Assembly (NCBI GenBank): GCA_947631565.1
Contig: CANRLV010000007.1
Coordinates: 1-58,592 of the forward strand
Direction of reading: 5' to 3'
DNA: 58,592 bases
Origin: an uncultured Gemmiger sp.
Lineage (GTDB): Bacteria; Bacillota; Clostridia; Oscillospirales; Ruminococcaceae
In this document: positions 14,690-23,151 of the stretch, piece after piece
Layout: each line of letters starts with the position of its first letter
Numbering within the stretch: position 1 is the stretch's first letter
Notes under the pieces: generated by a model
Database searches by the model: none
The model's input: only the letters and a program-made list of their open reading frames with translations
What the model was told of the DNA's origin: nothing
Program-made: the position numbers and the translations under genes

Positions 14690-17176
14690 TTACAGGTAGC
14701 GGCCGGTCACGCTGTGCGGAGCCGCTTTGATCTGCTCCGGCGTGCCGGCGGCGACGATGCGCCCGCCCTCGGTCCCACCGCCGGGGCCCATGTCCACGAC
14801 ATAGTCGGCGCTGCGGATGACGTCGAGGTCGTGCTCGATGATGACGACGGTGGCCCCTTGCTTAATCAATGCGCCGAACACGTCCATCAGGCTCTGCACA
14901 TCGAGCGGGTGCAGGCCGATGGTCGGCTCGTCAAAGACGAACAGCGTGTCGGCCTGGCCGCGGCCCATCTCGCTGGCCAATTTCAGGCGCTGCGCCTCGC
15001 CGCCCGAAAGCCCGGGCGTCTGCTCGCCCAGCGTCAAGTAGCCAAGGCCGACGTCGTGCAGCACCTGCAAACGATTGCGCACGGTGGGCAGGTCGGCGCA
15101 GGCGGCGAGGGCCTCGTCGACGCTCATCGCCATCAGGTCGGGCAACGAGAGCGCCGGGCCGCCCTTTTTGGGCACGCGGCGGATACGGTAGGCGGCGTCG
15201 GCATAGCGCGCGCCGCCGCACGACGGGCAGGGGATGTCGACGTCGGGCAGGAACTGCACATCCAGACTTATGCTGCCGGTGCCGTCACAGACCGGGCAGC
15301 GCAGCGCGCCGGTGTTGTAGGAGAAATCGCCGGCCTTGTACCCCCCGGCCCTGGCGTCCGGCGTGCGGGCGTAGGTCTTGCGCAGCTCGTCATGCACATC
15401 GGCGTAGGTGGCGACGGTGGAACGGACGTTGATGCCGATGGGTGTGGCGTCGATGAGCTTGCCCTGCCGGATGCCGGGCGCCGAAATCCTTACGATATGT
15501 TCCGGCAGCGGCTTGCCGGCCGCCGCGGCGGCCAGCGCCGGGACGAGGCTTTCCAGCACCATCGTCGTCTTGCCGGAGCCCGACACCCCCGACACCACGC
15601 TCAGCCGCCCCTTGGGCAGGCGCACGGTCAGCGGCTGCACGGTGTGGAGGGGCCCCGTTTGCATCTCAATGGTGCCGAGGGCGAAGAGGTCCGCGGCCGG
15701 CGTGCGTTCGCGCAGCGCGGGCCTTGTTCCGGGAGCCAGGTAGGGACCGATCTTGGAGACCGGGTTTTGGATAAGGTCGGCCACCGTCCCCTGTGCCAGC
15801 AGCCGCCCGCCGTCCGCGCCGGCGCCGGGGCCGAGCTCCAGCAGCCAGTCGGCATGGGCGAGGACCTGCGTGTCATGGTCGACGAGCAGCACGGTGTTGC
15901 CGTCCGCCACCAGGTCATCCATGACGCCGGTCAGGCCCTTGAGGTTCGCAGGGTGCAGGCCGATGGACGGCTCGTCCAATACATACAGCGCGCCGGTCGT
16001 GCGGTTGCGCACGGCGCGGGCCAGCTGCACGCGCTGGCGCTCGCCCGTCGAGAGCGTGGCCGCGGCGCGGTCCAGCGTCAGGTACGAAAGCCCCAGCTCG
16101 ACCAGCCGCCGGGCGGTGTTCAGGAAAGCGGCGCAGATGCTCTCGGCCATGGGGCGCATCGGCTCCGGCAGCGTGGCCGGCACGCCGCGCACCCAGTCGA
16201 TGAGGTCGGCCAGCGTCATTTGGCAGGCGTCGGCCAGGCTGATGCCGCGCAGGCGCGGGGCGCACGCGGCCTCGGACAGGCGGGTGCCGCCGCAGTCGGG
16301 GCAGATATCCTGCCGCAAAAACTTTTCCACCCGCTTCATGCCCTTCTCGTCCTTGACCTTGGCGAGGGCGTTCTCGACGGTGTAGGTGGCGTTATAGTAG
16401 GTAAAATCCAGCTCGCCGGCTTCCTCGGTGTGCTTGGAATGGTAGAAAATGTGCTTTTTGACCGCCGGGCCGTTGTAGACGATGTCCTTTTCCTGGTCGG
16501 TCAGGTCGCGGAAGGGCACGTCGGTGCGCACGCCCATGGCCCGGCAGACGTCGGTCATCAGGCTCCACATCAGGCTGTTCCAGGGCGCCACGGCGCCCTC
16601 GTCGATGGTCAGCGATTCGTCCGGGACAAGCGTCGCTTTGTCCACCGTGCGCACGACGCCGGTGCCGCCGCACCTCGGGCAGGCGCCCTGGCTGTTGAAG
16701 GCGAGCTCCTCGGCCCCCGGTGCGTGCACGGGCGCACCGCACACCGGGCAGACGATGGGCTGGCCGGCGGCGACGTTCGGCGTCGGGTCGAGATAATGCC
16801 CGTTGGGGCAGCGGTGGGACGCCAGGCGGGAAAACATCAGCCGCAGGCTGTTGAGCAGCTCCGACCCGGTGCCGAAGGTGCTGCGGATGCCCGGCACGCC
16901 GGGGCGCTGGTGCAAAGCCAGCGCCGGCGGGATGTAGCGCACGGCGTCCACCTGCGCCTCGGCCGCCTGGGTCATGCGGCGGCGGGTGTAGGTGGAGAGC
17001 GATTCAAGATACCGGCGCGAGCCCTCGGCATAGAGCACGCCCAGCGCCAGCGACGATTTGCCCGAGCCCGACACCCCGGCGATGCCGACGATGCCGTGCA
17101 GCGGCACGTCGACGTCCAGGTTTTTGAGATTGTGCACACGGGCCCCGCGGACCTCGATGGCGGACGGTCTTTCCAT
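14690..17176 (-). CDS. UvrA2-like ABC protein (excinuclease ABC subunit A homologue)
   Basis: An 828-residue soluble tandem ABC ATPase. Two Walker A loops (GVSGSGKSS at 34-42 and GVSGSGKTT in the second half), two signature motifs ([12 protein letters not shown] and [12 protein letters not shown]) and two Walker B motifs ([13 protein letters not shown] and [13 protein letters not shown]) are present, along with zinc-binding CxxC pairs (CPVCGAP, CPRCGG, CPDCGG, CPVCDG, CPSCGG). It is about 110 residues shorter than housekeeping UvrA (about 940), mainly where the UvrB-binding domain would be. Such UvrA2 proteins are linked to tolerance of DNA-binding drugs. It has its own promoter and leads into an oxidoreductase gene. 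Confidence 0.9.
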   Translation of the reverse strand: MERPSAIEVRGARVHNLKNLDVDVPLHGIVGIAGVSGSGKSSLALGVLYAEGSRRYLESLSTYTRRRMTQAAEAQVDAVRYIPPALALHQRPGVPGIRSTFGTGSELLNSLRLMFSRLASHRCPNGHYLDPTPNVAAGQPIVCPVCGAPVHAPGAEELAFNSQGACPRCGGTGVVRTVDKATLVPDESLTIDEGAVAPWNSLMWSLMTDVCRAMGVRTDVPFRDLTDQEKDIVYNGPAVKKHIFYHSKHTEEAGELDFTYYNATYTVENALAKVKDEKGMKRVEKFLRQDICPDCGGTRLSEAACAPRLRGISLADACQMTLADLIDWVRGVPATLPEPMRPMAESICAAFLNTARRLVELGLSYLTLDRAAATLSTGERQRVQLARAVRNRTTGALYVLDEPSIGLHPANLKGLTGVMDDLVADGNTVLLVDHDTQVLAHADWLLELGPGAGADGGRLLAQGTVADLIQNPVSKIGPYLAPGTRPALRERTPAADLFALGTIEMQTGPLHTVQPLTVRLPKGRLSVVSGVSGSGKTTMVLESLVPALAAAAAGKPLPEHIVRISAPGIRQGKLIDATPIGINVRSTVATYADVHDELRKTYARTPDARAGGYKAGDFSYNTGALRCPVCDGTGSISLDVQFLPDVDIPCPSCGGARYADAAYRIRRVPKKGGPALSLPDLMAMSVDEALAACADLPTVRNRLQVLHDVGLGYLTLGEQTPGLSGGEAQRLKLASEMGRGQADTLFVFDEPTIGLHPLDVQSLMDVFGALIKQGATVVIIEHDLDVIRSADYVVDMGPGGGTEGGRIVAAGTPEQIKAAPHSVTGRYL

Positions 17177-17208
17177 GCTGCGTTCCCTCTTTGCCGGAAT
17201 TTACCGCT

Positions 17209-17237
17209 ATTGTACTATGAAACCGCCCAAAAAGCAA
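17209..17237 (-). promoter_or_regulatory. Promoter of the UvrA2-like gene
   Basis: Minus strand TTGCTT (17237-17232), 17-base spacer, TACAAT (17214-17209). The -35 is the T tract of the preceding terminator. Confidence 0.72.
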
Positions 17238-17394
17238 CCGGAGGGCCGGCAGTGTGCCGACCCTCCGTATCGCTATTTTGCAATTCCAAATGCACCCCGC
17301 CCGCAAAGCCGCCCAGCTCCCATTCGAACCGGCAGGCCGTCAAGCCAAGGAGCATCACAAGCGCCAGCAGCAGGGCGCAGAATTTGAATTTCAT
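17215..17394 (-). CDS. Small lipoprotein (59 aa)
   Basis: A 59-codon gene too short for routine listing. MKFKFCALLLALVMLLGLTAC is a lipoprotein signal peptide with lipobox L-T-A-C and cysteine at 21; the remaining 38 residues would sit on the outer face of the membrane. Its ATG overlaps the stop of the preceding small membrane gene (ATGA). The last third of the reading frame runs through the hairpin of the operon terminator. It is the last member of a Bce-type antibiotic-sensing operon. Function unknown; an accessory subunit of the transporter is a guess. Confidence 0.62.
   Translation of the reverse strand: MKFKFCALLLALVMLLGLTACRFEWELGGFAGGVHLELQNSDTEGRHTAGPPVAFWAVS
17230..17266 (-). terminator. 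Terminator of the Bce-type operon
   Basis: GGAGGG-TCGGCA pairs with TGCCG-CCCTCC (17240-17266, one mismatch) and is followed on the minus strand by CCGGTTGCTTTTT. It lies inside the end of the small lipoprotein reading frame and supplies the -35 of the next promoter. Confidence 0.75.
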
Positions 17395-17567
17395 TTTGCA
17401 CCGTCCTTTTTGTCAATGAGGGCGAGCAGACGGTCGAACCCGTGCCAGACGAGCTCCGCCGCGCCGCCCAGCATCAGCGCCGGCACCAGCAGCACGGCCA
17501 GCAGCGCCATGCCGGCGCAGAACACCGCCCACACGGCCGCCTTGTGGGCCAACTCCCGCCCGCGCAT
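17391..17567 (-). CDS. Small single-pass membrane protein (58 aa)
   Basis: A 58-codon gene starting three bases behind the ABC permease, with GGAGGA inside the permease stop region. A hydrophobic stretch (about residues 11-34, AVWAVFCAGMALLAVLLVPALML) is flanked by a basic N-terminus and a short soluble tail ending in DKKDGAK. I do not recognise the family. Position and translational coupling to the next lipoprotein gene point to an accessory role for the BceAB-like transporter. Confidence 0.62.
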   Translation of the reverse strand: MRGRELAHKAAVWAVFCAGMALLAVLLVPALMLGGAAELVWHGFDRLLALIDKKDGAK

Positions 17568-17570
17568 ATC

Positions 17571-19625
17571 TCAGTCCTCCCCGGCGCGCGCGCCGCTGAC
17601 GATGCCGTAGTACACGTTGGAGGTCAGGCGGTAGACGGCGGTGTAAAACAGCGTGAACACGCCCAGGCAGCCGAGCGTCACAAGGGCAAACAGGCCGGTG
17701 TTGTCAAAGTTGAAGGCGCGCATCAGCTTTTCGACGATGGGGAACGCGAACGCCAGGTGTAAGGCCGCCAGCGCCAGCGGCAGCAAAAACACCGTGAGCA
17801 TCTGGCTGTTGATGCTTTTGCGGATGGCGCGCCGGGTCATGCCGACCTTGCGCATGATGGCGAAGCGGGCCTGGTCTTCGTACCCCTCCGATATCTGCTT
17901 ATAATAGATGATGAGCACGGTGGCGAACAAAAACACGATGCTCAAGAAAATGCCGAGGAAGAACAGCCCGCCGTTGAGCGACAGAAAGTCCTGCCGTTCC
18001 TGCTCGCGGCACTCGACCATGGTGGTTTTGAGGCCAAAGGTACCGGCCCTGTTCAGTTCGGCCACCCTGTCCACGACCGCCGCAGAGACAGCGTCCTGTT
18101 CGGCGGCGGACAGGCCGGTGTCAAAGCCCAGATACCAGAAGTAGGTCAGCATCGGGTCGCCGTTGAAGTTGGCAAGCCTGTCCAAGCCCTCGACGGCCGC
18201 CGCCAGGTCCGGCACCACCACCATGAGGGTGGGCATGATGTCCATGGCCGCATAACCGTCGGCATAGAAGGGTTCCAACTGTTTTTTGACCTTGAAGCTG
18301 CGCCCGCCCCGGAAAGAGAGGCTGTCGCCGCTGAAGGTATAGTGGTAGGCATAGGTCATCGCCTCGCCGTCGGCCAGCGTCTCGCTGTTGCCGGTCGCGC
18401 GGTTGTAATCGGCCAGCGGGATGAAGCAGAACTGCAAAACATTGTTGTAGATGGCGGGGGTCAGCTCGTCGAGCGCTCGCACGTCGGTCTCGACGACACC
18501 GTTCTCGAGCAGACCGGCCACCGTCACGTTGCGCAGGAAATATTCGTTTTGCACCGCGGCCCCGCTTTGGGCGGCGGCGCCCAGCACGGCGCCGCGCAGG
18601 GCGTCGCCGTTCGTGTCGTCAAGGTCGGCGGCGCTGTTCATCGTCACGGTCAGGCCCATCTCGCGCGGGTAGCGCCGCAGCAGCGTGTCCTCGCCGCCGG
18701 CGTAGAGGCTGGTGGTCAGGCTCATCATCACGAGCACCATCGTGGCCAAAATGCAGATGGAGGCAAGGCCGGCGCCGTTGCGCTTCATGCGGTAGGTCAT
18801 GGAGGCGACGGAAACAAAGTGGTCAGGCTTATAGTAGTAGGCCTTGTTTTCCTGCAAAAGGCGGCAGAAGACCACCGAGCCCGCGATCATGATGAGGTAG
18901 GTGGCGATGATGACCAGCGCCACCGCCCCGAAGAAGGCGATGAGCGCCGTGACCGGGTTGGTGATGGAAACGGCGATATAGTAGGCGATACCCAAAATCA
19001 CCACGCCGGTCAGGCCCAGCAGCCAGTTGCCCTTGGGCGGCTTTTCACCGCTGTGCTCGGATTGCAGCAGGTTGGCGGCACTGGTGCTGAAGACCTGGCG
19101 CAGCGTGTCCAAAAAAAGCAGCAGAAAGGTGACGGCAAAGAACACCGCCGTCTCGGCCATCGCCTTGGGCGAAACGGTCAGCCTATAGTTGACCCCGCCC
19201 TGCAAAATGTTGATGAGCCCCAGCTCGGCGAGCTTTGACAGCAGCATGCCGAGCGCGAAGCCGCCGCCCAGGGCGATGAGCGCGATGAACAGCGTCTCCC
19301 AGAACAGGATGCGCCCGAGGTCCAGCTTGCCCATGCCCAAAACGTTGTAGAGGCCGAACTCCATCTTGCGGCGGCGGATGAGGAAAGAATGGGTGTAGAA
19401 CAAAAACAGCAGCGCGAACAGCGCGATGACGCCGGCGCCCAGCTGCAGCATATAGCACAGCAGATTGCCGCCCTGCAGGGCGTAGACGTCCGGGTCCAGC
19501 GAGAGGAATCGGATGATGTAGCGCATGGCCACCATGCCGACACAGGTAAAGATGTAAGGCACATACAGCCGCCCGTTTTTGGCGATGCCCTGCCAGGCCA
19601 GGCGCGGGTAAAAGCCGGTCTTCAC
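17571..19625 (-). CDS. BceB-type ABC transporter permease (FtsX/MacB fold)
   Basis: A 684-residue membrane protein with about ten transmembrane helices and a large extracellular domain (about residues 310-530) between helices seven and eight, the layout of BceB/VraG permeases that sense and remove peptide antibiotics from their targets. Helices one to four occupy the first 240 residues and three more occupy the last 130. Its start overlaps the stop of the ATPase gene (ATGA). Together with the kinase and regulator upstream it forms a flux-sensing module, in which the permease signals to the kinase. Confidence 0.92.
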   Translation of the reverse strand: MKTGFYPRLAWQGIAKNGRLYVPYIFTCVGMVAMRYIIRFLSLDPDVYALQGGNLLCYMLQLGAGVIALFALLFLFYTHSFLIRRRKMEFGLYNVLGMGKLDLGRILFWETLFIALIALGGGFALGMLLSKLAELGLINILQGGVNYRLTVSPKAMAETAVFFAVTFLLLFLDTLRQVFSTSAANLLQSEHSGEKPPKGNWLLGLTGVVILGIAYYIAVSITNPVTALIAFFGAVALVIIATYLIMIAGSVVFCRLLQENKAYYYKPDHFVSVASMTYRMKRNGAGLASICILATMVLVMMSLTTSLYAGGEDTLLRRYPREMGLTVTMNSAADLDDTNGDALRGAVLGAAAQSGAAVQNEYFLRNVTVAGLLENGVVETDVRALDELTPAIYNNVLQFCFIPLADYNRATGNSETLADGEAMTYAYHYTFSGDSLSFRGGRSFKVKKQLEPFYADGYAAMDIMPTLMVVVPDLAAAVEGLDRLANFNGDPMLTYFWYLGFDTGLSAAEQDAVSAAVVDRVAELNRAGTFGLKTTMVECREQERQDFLSLNGGLFFLGIFLSIVFLFATVLIIYYKQISEGYEDQARFAIMRKVGMTRRAIRKSINSQMLTVFLLPLALAALHLAFAFPIVEKLMRAFNFDNTGLFALVTLGCLGVFTLFYTAVYRLTSNVYYGIVSGARAGED

Positions 19626-20386
19626 GCTCTGCCACCCCCCGTCGCCAACAGCGTCAGGGTGTTGGAGATCTTCTCGTACAGCTGCTCGTTGCTCGCCTCG
19701 CCGCGGTAGAGCTGGTGGTAGACCTCGCCGTCCTTGATGAACAGCACCCGCCCGGCGCTGCTGGCCGCCTTGACCGAGTGGGTGACCATGACCACAGTCT
19801 GGCCCAGGGCGTTGACCTCGGCAAACAGGCGCAAAAGCTCGTCGGTGGCGCGGGAATCCAGCGCGCCGGTGGGCTCGTCGGCCAAAATCAGCCGCGGGTC
19901 GGTGATCATGGCGCGGGCCACGGCGGCGCGCTGCTTCTGCCCGCCCGAGACCTCGTAGGGGTATTTTTTGAGGATGTCGGCGATGCCCAGCCGCTGCGCG
20001 ATGGGCACGAGGCGGCGGTGCATCTCGTCGTACCTTTTGCCGGCCAGTACGAGCGGCAGGTAGATGTTGTCCTCCAGCGTAAAGGTGTCAAGCAGATTGA
20101 ACTCCTGAAACACAAAGCCCAGGCGGTCGCGCCGGAAAGCGGCGCGGTCCTGCTCCCGGACCTGGGCAAGGTCACGCCCGTCCAGCAGCACGCGGCCGGC
20201 GGTGGGCTTGTCGAGCGCGGCCAGAATGTTCAAGAGCGTCGTCTTGCCGGAGCCGGACTCGCCCATGACGGCGACGTACTCGCCCTCCTCGACGGTGAAG
20301 CTGACGTCCCGCAGCGCCTCGACCTTGCTGGCGCCAAAGCGACCGGAATAGATTTTTTTCAGGTTCTCGACCTGTAGTATCGGCAT
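19622..20386 (-). CDS. BceA-type ABC transporter ATP-binding protein
   Basis: A 254-residue ATPase of the MacB/LolD/BceA group. Walker A GESGSGKTTLLN, Q-loop VFQEFNLLD, signature VSGGQKQRAAVARA, and Walker B LILADEPTGALDS are all present, with the late H-loop VMVTHSVKAA. ATG 20386 follows AAGGGAGGA; the frame remains open further upstream but without a ribosome binding site. It is coupled to the permease gene and preceded by a regulator binding site. Confidence 0.95.
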   Translation of the reverse strand: MPILQVENLKKIYSGRFGASKVEALRDVSFTVEEGEYVAVMGESGSGKTTLLNILAALDKPTAGRVLLDGRDLAQVREQDRAAFRRDRLGFVFQEFNLLDTFTLEDNIYLPLVLAGKRYDEMHRRLVPIAQRLGIADILKKYPYEVSGGQKQRAAVARAMITDPRLILADEPTGALDSRATDELLRLFAEVNALGQTVVMVTHSVKAASSAGRVLFIKDGEVYHQLYRGEASNEQLYEKISNTLTLLATGGGRA

Positions 20387-20419
20387 CGTGCAGTCCTCCC
20401 TTTCGGTTTGCCTGCCCCC

Positions 20420-20425
20420 AGTATA
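20420..20425 (-). promoter_or_regulatory. -10 element of the bceAB-like promoter
   Basis: TATACT on the minus strand, 34 bases before the ATPase ATG, has no recognisable -35; a GC-rich hairpin (20432-20448) occupies that place. This fits a promoter that needs the response regulator bound upstream. Confidence 0.5.
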
Positions 20426-20457
20426 CAAAACGGCGGGCCGCGCCCGCCATCGATTCG

Positions 20458-20496
20458 GCTTACAGTTTGCCGCGCAGACCTTACGATTTTGTAAGG
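20458..20496 (-). promoter_or_regulatory. Response regulator binding site upstream of bceAB-like genes
   Basis: CCTTAC and GTAAGG form an inverted repeat with a 6-base spacer (20479-20496), and a further GTAAGC half-site lies at 20458-20463, nearer the promoter. A main palindrome plus a secondary half-site is the arrangement known for BceR-type regulators. Confidence 0.6.
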
Positions 20497-20505
20497 TGAA
20501 GCGCC

Positions 20506-21525
20506 CTATTCCGCTTTCAAATCATACTGTGCCAGGTCGAGATACACCCGCGTCCCCTGCCCCGGCGCCGACTCGATGCGGATGCCGATGCCAAGGTTTT
20601 GGCACACGCGCCTGCACAGGTAGAGCCCCAGCCCGGTGGCGTGCCGGCCGGCGTCGCGGCGGCCGTTACAGCCGGTATAGCCCTTGTCAAACACGCGGGG
20701 CAGATCCTCGGGCGCGATGCCGATGCCGGTATCGGCGATGCACAGCTCGCTTTCGCCCGCCGGCGCCACCGTCACGCAGCCGCCGTCCGGCGTGTATTTG
20801 AGGGCGTTTGAAAGCAGCTGCTCCACGACAAAGCCGAGCCATTTTTCGTCGCTGACGAGCGTGCGCCCGGTGGGCACGAAGTCCAGCCGGACGTGCCGGT
20901 CGATGAAAGAGGCCGCGAACCGCTTGACCGCCCGGCGCAGCACCTCGTCCAGCGCGCAGGTGCACAGCACATAGTCGGTGTCGGCGCTGCCCAGGCGCAC
21001 AAAGGCCAGCACCATCTCGACATACTGTTCGATGCGAAAGACCTCGGCCTCCAGCCGGCGGGAGAGGGGCGTGTCCTCACTTTGCAGTATCAGGCGCATG
21101 GCGGCGATGGGGGTTTTGATCTGGTGTGCCCACGCCGTGCAGTAGTCGCTCATATCGCGGGCGCGCAGCGCGCTGTGCGCGCTCTGCGCCGCCAGCTGCT
21201 GCTGCAAAGCGGCGATGAGCGCCTGATAGTCCTGCCCGGCAACATCCTCGGCAGCGGGCAGCGCCCCGGCCAGCGCGGCGGCCAGGTCGGCGCTTTCCGC
21301 CGCGCGGGCGGTCAGGGCCTGTAAGGTGCGGTGGGTCTTCGCAGTGCGGGCCAGGTCCCGGCCCGCAAAGGCCGCCGCCAGCAGTGCGCACAGTCCCGCC
21401 GGGTAGAGGACGGCCGGCAGCGGCAGGTGGTAGAGCGCAAAGGTGACGCCGAAGACGGCGCAGCACACCGCCGCCAGAACGATCGCCCGGCGCCGGGCCC
21501 GGAGATATCGGCGCAGCAGCTCCAT
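20506..21525 (-). CDS. BceS-type intramembrane-sensing histidine kinase
   Basis: A 339-residue kinase with two transmembrane helices (about residues 14-31 and 36-52) joined by a very short outer loop, so it has no sensor domain of its own and depends on the BceB-like permease. The H-box is WAHQIKTPIAAM (H134), the N-box LLSNALKYT, and the ATP-lid motifs ADTGIGIAPEDLPRVF and GLGLYL follow. It lies 18 bases behind the regulator gene. Confidence 0.93.
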   Translation of the reverse strand: MELLRRYLRARRRAIVLAAVCCAVFGVTFALYHLPLPAVLYPAGLCALLAAAFAGRDLARTAKTHRTLQALTARAAESADLAAALAGALPAAEDVAGQDYQALIAALQQQLAAQSAHSALRARDMSDYCTAWAHQIKTPIAAMRLILQSEDTPLSRRLEAEVFRIEQYVEMVLAFVRLGSADTDYVLCTCALDEVLRRAVKRFAASFIDRHVRLDFVPTGRTLVSDEKWLGFVVEQLLSNALKYTPDGGCVTVAPAGESELCIADTGIGIAPEDLPRVFDKGYTGCNGRRDAGRHATGLGLYLCRRVCQNLGIGIRIESAPGQGTRVYLDLAQYDLKAE

Positions 21526-21543
21526 GCTTCCCCCTCCCCCCTT

Positions 21544-22215
21544 TTACCCGATCAGATACCCGGCGCCCACCCTGGTGGTGATGAAATCGGTCAGGCCGGC
21601 GTCGGCCAGCTTTTTGCGCAGACGGTTGACGTTGACGGTCAGGGTGTTGTCATCGACAAATTCATCGGTCTGCCACAGGCGCTCCATCAGCTTTTCGCGG
21701 CTGACCACGCGGCCCCTGGCCTCCAGCAGGCAGAGCAGGATGCGGTACTCGTTGCGGGTCAGGGGCACGGGGCGGCCGTCATAGGTCAGGGTCTGGGCGC
21801 CGGTGTCCAGCACGGCGCCGCGCCGCGCCAGCACCGGGGCCGCCGGGGCCAGGTCATAGCTGCGGCGCAGCAGCGCCTGCACCTTGGCCATCAGCACGCT
21901 TTGGTCAAAGGGCTTGGCGATGAAATCGTCGGCGCCCAGGTCGATGGCGGTGACGATGTTCATGTTGTCCGCCGCCGAGGACAAAAACAAGATCGGCACC
22001 GGCGACGCCGCGCGGATAAGGCGGCACCAGTGGTAGCCGTTATAAAACGGCAGCGAGATATCGAGGATGACCAGGTGCGGTGCAAAGGCTGTAAATTCTG
22101 CCATCACGTCGCGGAAATTTTGCGCCGCGCGGGCTTCGAGCCCCCACTGCCCGGCCGCCGTGCAGACGGCGGCGGCGATGGTGCGGTCGTCCTCGACCAC
22201 CAGGATGCGGTACAT
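21544..22215 (-). CDS. BceR-type response regulator (OmpR family)
   Basis: A 223-residue regulator with a CheY-like receiver (phosphoacceptor D52 in VILDISLPF, acidic pocket EDD at 8-10, K in IAKPFD) and a C-terminal winged helix (LTRNEYRILLCLLEARGRVVS and TVNVNRLRKKL). ATG 22215 is preferred over the GTG at 22224 because AGGAGG is eight bases before it. First gene of the Bce operon, with a strong promoter. Confidence 0.94.
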   Translation of the reverse strand: MYRILVVEDDRTIAAAVCTAAGQWGLEARAAQNFRDVMAEFTAFAPHLVILDISLPFYNGYHWCRLIRAASPVPILFLSSAADNMNIVTAIDLGADDFIAKPFDQSVLMAKVQALLRRSYDLAPAAPVLARRGAVLDTGAQTLTYDGRPVPLTRNEYRILLCLLEARGRVVSREKLMERLWQTDEFVDDNTLTVNVNRLRKKLADAGLTDFITTRVGAGYLIG

Positions 22216-22254
22216 GGCATACACCTCCTGCCCAATAGAACGACTTACACTTTT

Positions 22255-22282
22255 ATTATAAAGCGCCGGGCGGCAAAGTCAA
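22255..22282 (-). promoter_or_regulatory. Promoter of the Bce-type regulator operon
   Basis: Minus strand TTGACT (22282-22277), 16-base spacer, perfect TATAAT (22260-22255). A GTAAG half-site of the operator type lies in the leader. Confidence 0.8.
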
Positions 22283-22363
22283 CCGCCGGTCCCGGTCGGG
22301 CGCCGCAGGGGCGAAAAACACTTAATCGACCGAAATATTCACCTATTTGACGTTTTGCGCGGC

Positions 22364-22393
22364 TTGCAATGGGCACAGTGTTTTGGGTAAAAT
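22364..22393 (+). promoter_or_regulatory. Promoter of the LytTR regulator gene
   Basis: TTGCAA (22364-22369), 18-base spacer, TAAAAT (22388-22393). Confidence 0.5.
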
Positions 22394-22428
22394 AATAGTG
22401 GATCATTGGGGGAAAGGAACGGTGCGGG

Positions 22429-23142
22429 ATGCGGTTTGCCATCTGTGACGACGACGCGGCCGAGCGCGAGCGCGTGGCCGCGCTGGTGCGGGAATACCTG
22501 CACGCGCACGGCTCCGACAGCGAGGTGCTGACCTTTGCCGGCGCCGACGAGCTGCTGCGCGCCGCCGCCGACGCCGACGTGTTTTTGCTGGACATCCTGA
22601 TGCCCGGCACCGACGGCATCCGCCTGGCCAAGGCGCTGCGCGCGCGCAACCGTGACGCCGCCATCCTCTACCTGACCGGCTCCACCGACTATGCGCTGGA
22701 TGCGTTTGGGGTGCGGGCGGCCGCCTACCTGGTCAAGCCGGTCGAGCGCGAAAAGCTGTTCGACGAGCTGGACGAGTGTATGCGCGCCCACCTCAAGCGC
22801 TGCTGCACGGTGGAGGTGCGCCGCGGCGGCAGCGTGGTGCGCGAGCAGGTGCTGCTGGACGAGGTCATCGCCGTGGAATACCACGACCACCGCCTGGTCT
22901 ACCGCCTGACCGGGGGCCGCACGCTGACCGGCAACTACAAGCGCGGCTCGTTCGAGACGATGGCCGCCGCTTTCCACGCCATGCCGGATTTTTTGAAGAT
23001 ATCGGCCAGTTATCTGATCAATGAGCGCCATGTGCGCCAGCTGGCCGGGGACGATTTTATCATGTCGGACGGGCAAAGCTACCATGTGACCCGCCGGTAT
23101 CAGAATGCCAAAAAACGCTACATCGATTTTATTTTGGAGTAA
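22429..23142 (+). CDS. LytTR family response regulator
   Basis: A 237-residue regulator of the AgrA/LytR type. The receiver has the acidic triad CDDD at 6-9, phosphoacceptor D55 (FLLDILMPG) and the conserved VKPVE lysine; the LytTR DNA-binding domain occupies about residues 130-235 (ending in YHVTRRYQNAKKRYIDFILE). Nine bases separate it from its GHKL kinase. Such pairs commonly control bacteriocins, competence or quorum responses; no peptide pheromone gene is visible next to it, so the signal is unknown. Confidence 0.93.
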   Translation: MRFAICDDDAAERERVAALVREYLHAHGSDSEVLTFAGADELLRAAADADVFLLDILMPGTDGIRLAKALRARNRDAAILYLTGSTDYALDAFGVRAAAYLVKPVEREKLFDELDECMRAHLKRCCTVEVRRGGSVVREQVLLDEVIAVEYHDHRLVYRLTGGRTLTGNYKRGSFETMAAAFHAMPDFLKISASYLINERHVRQLAGDDFIMSDGQSYHVTRRYQNAKKRYIDFILE

Positions 23143-23151
23143 GGCCCTGTT

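Noticed and set aside
13634-17419. 1261-codon plus-strand open frame
   Set aside because: It runs antisense across the UvrA2-like and oxidoreductase genes, both of which have full family motifs. Long mirror frames are common in GC-rich genes.
20432-20448. Hairpin GGCGGGC-CGC-GCCCGCC behind the Bce kinase gene as a full terminator
   Set aside because: Only GTTTTG follows and it overlaps the -35 place of the transporter promoter; it may weaken read-through but was not called a terminator.
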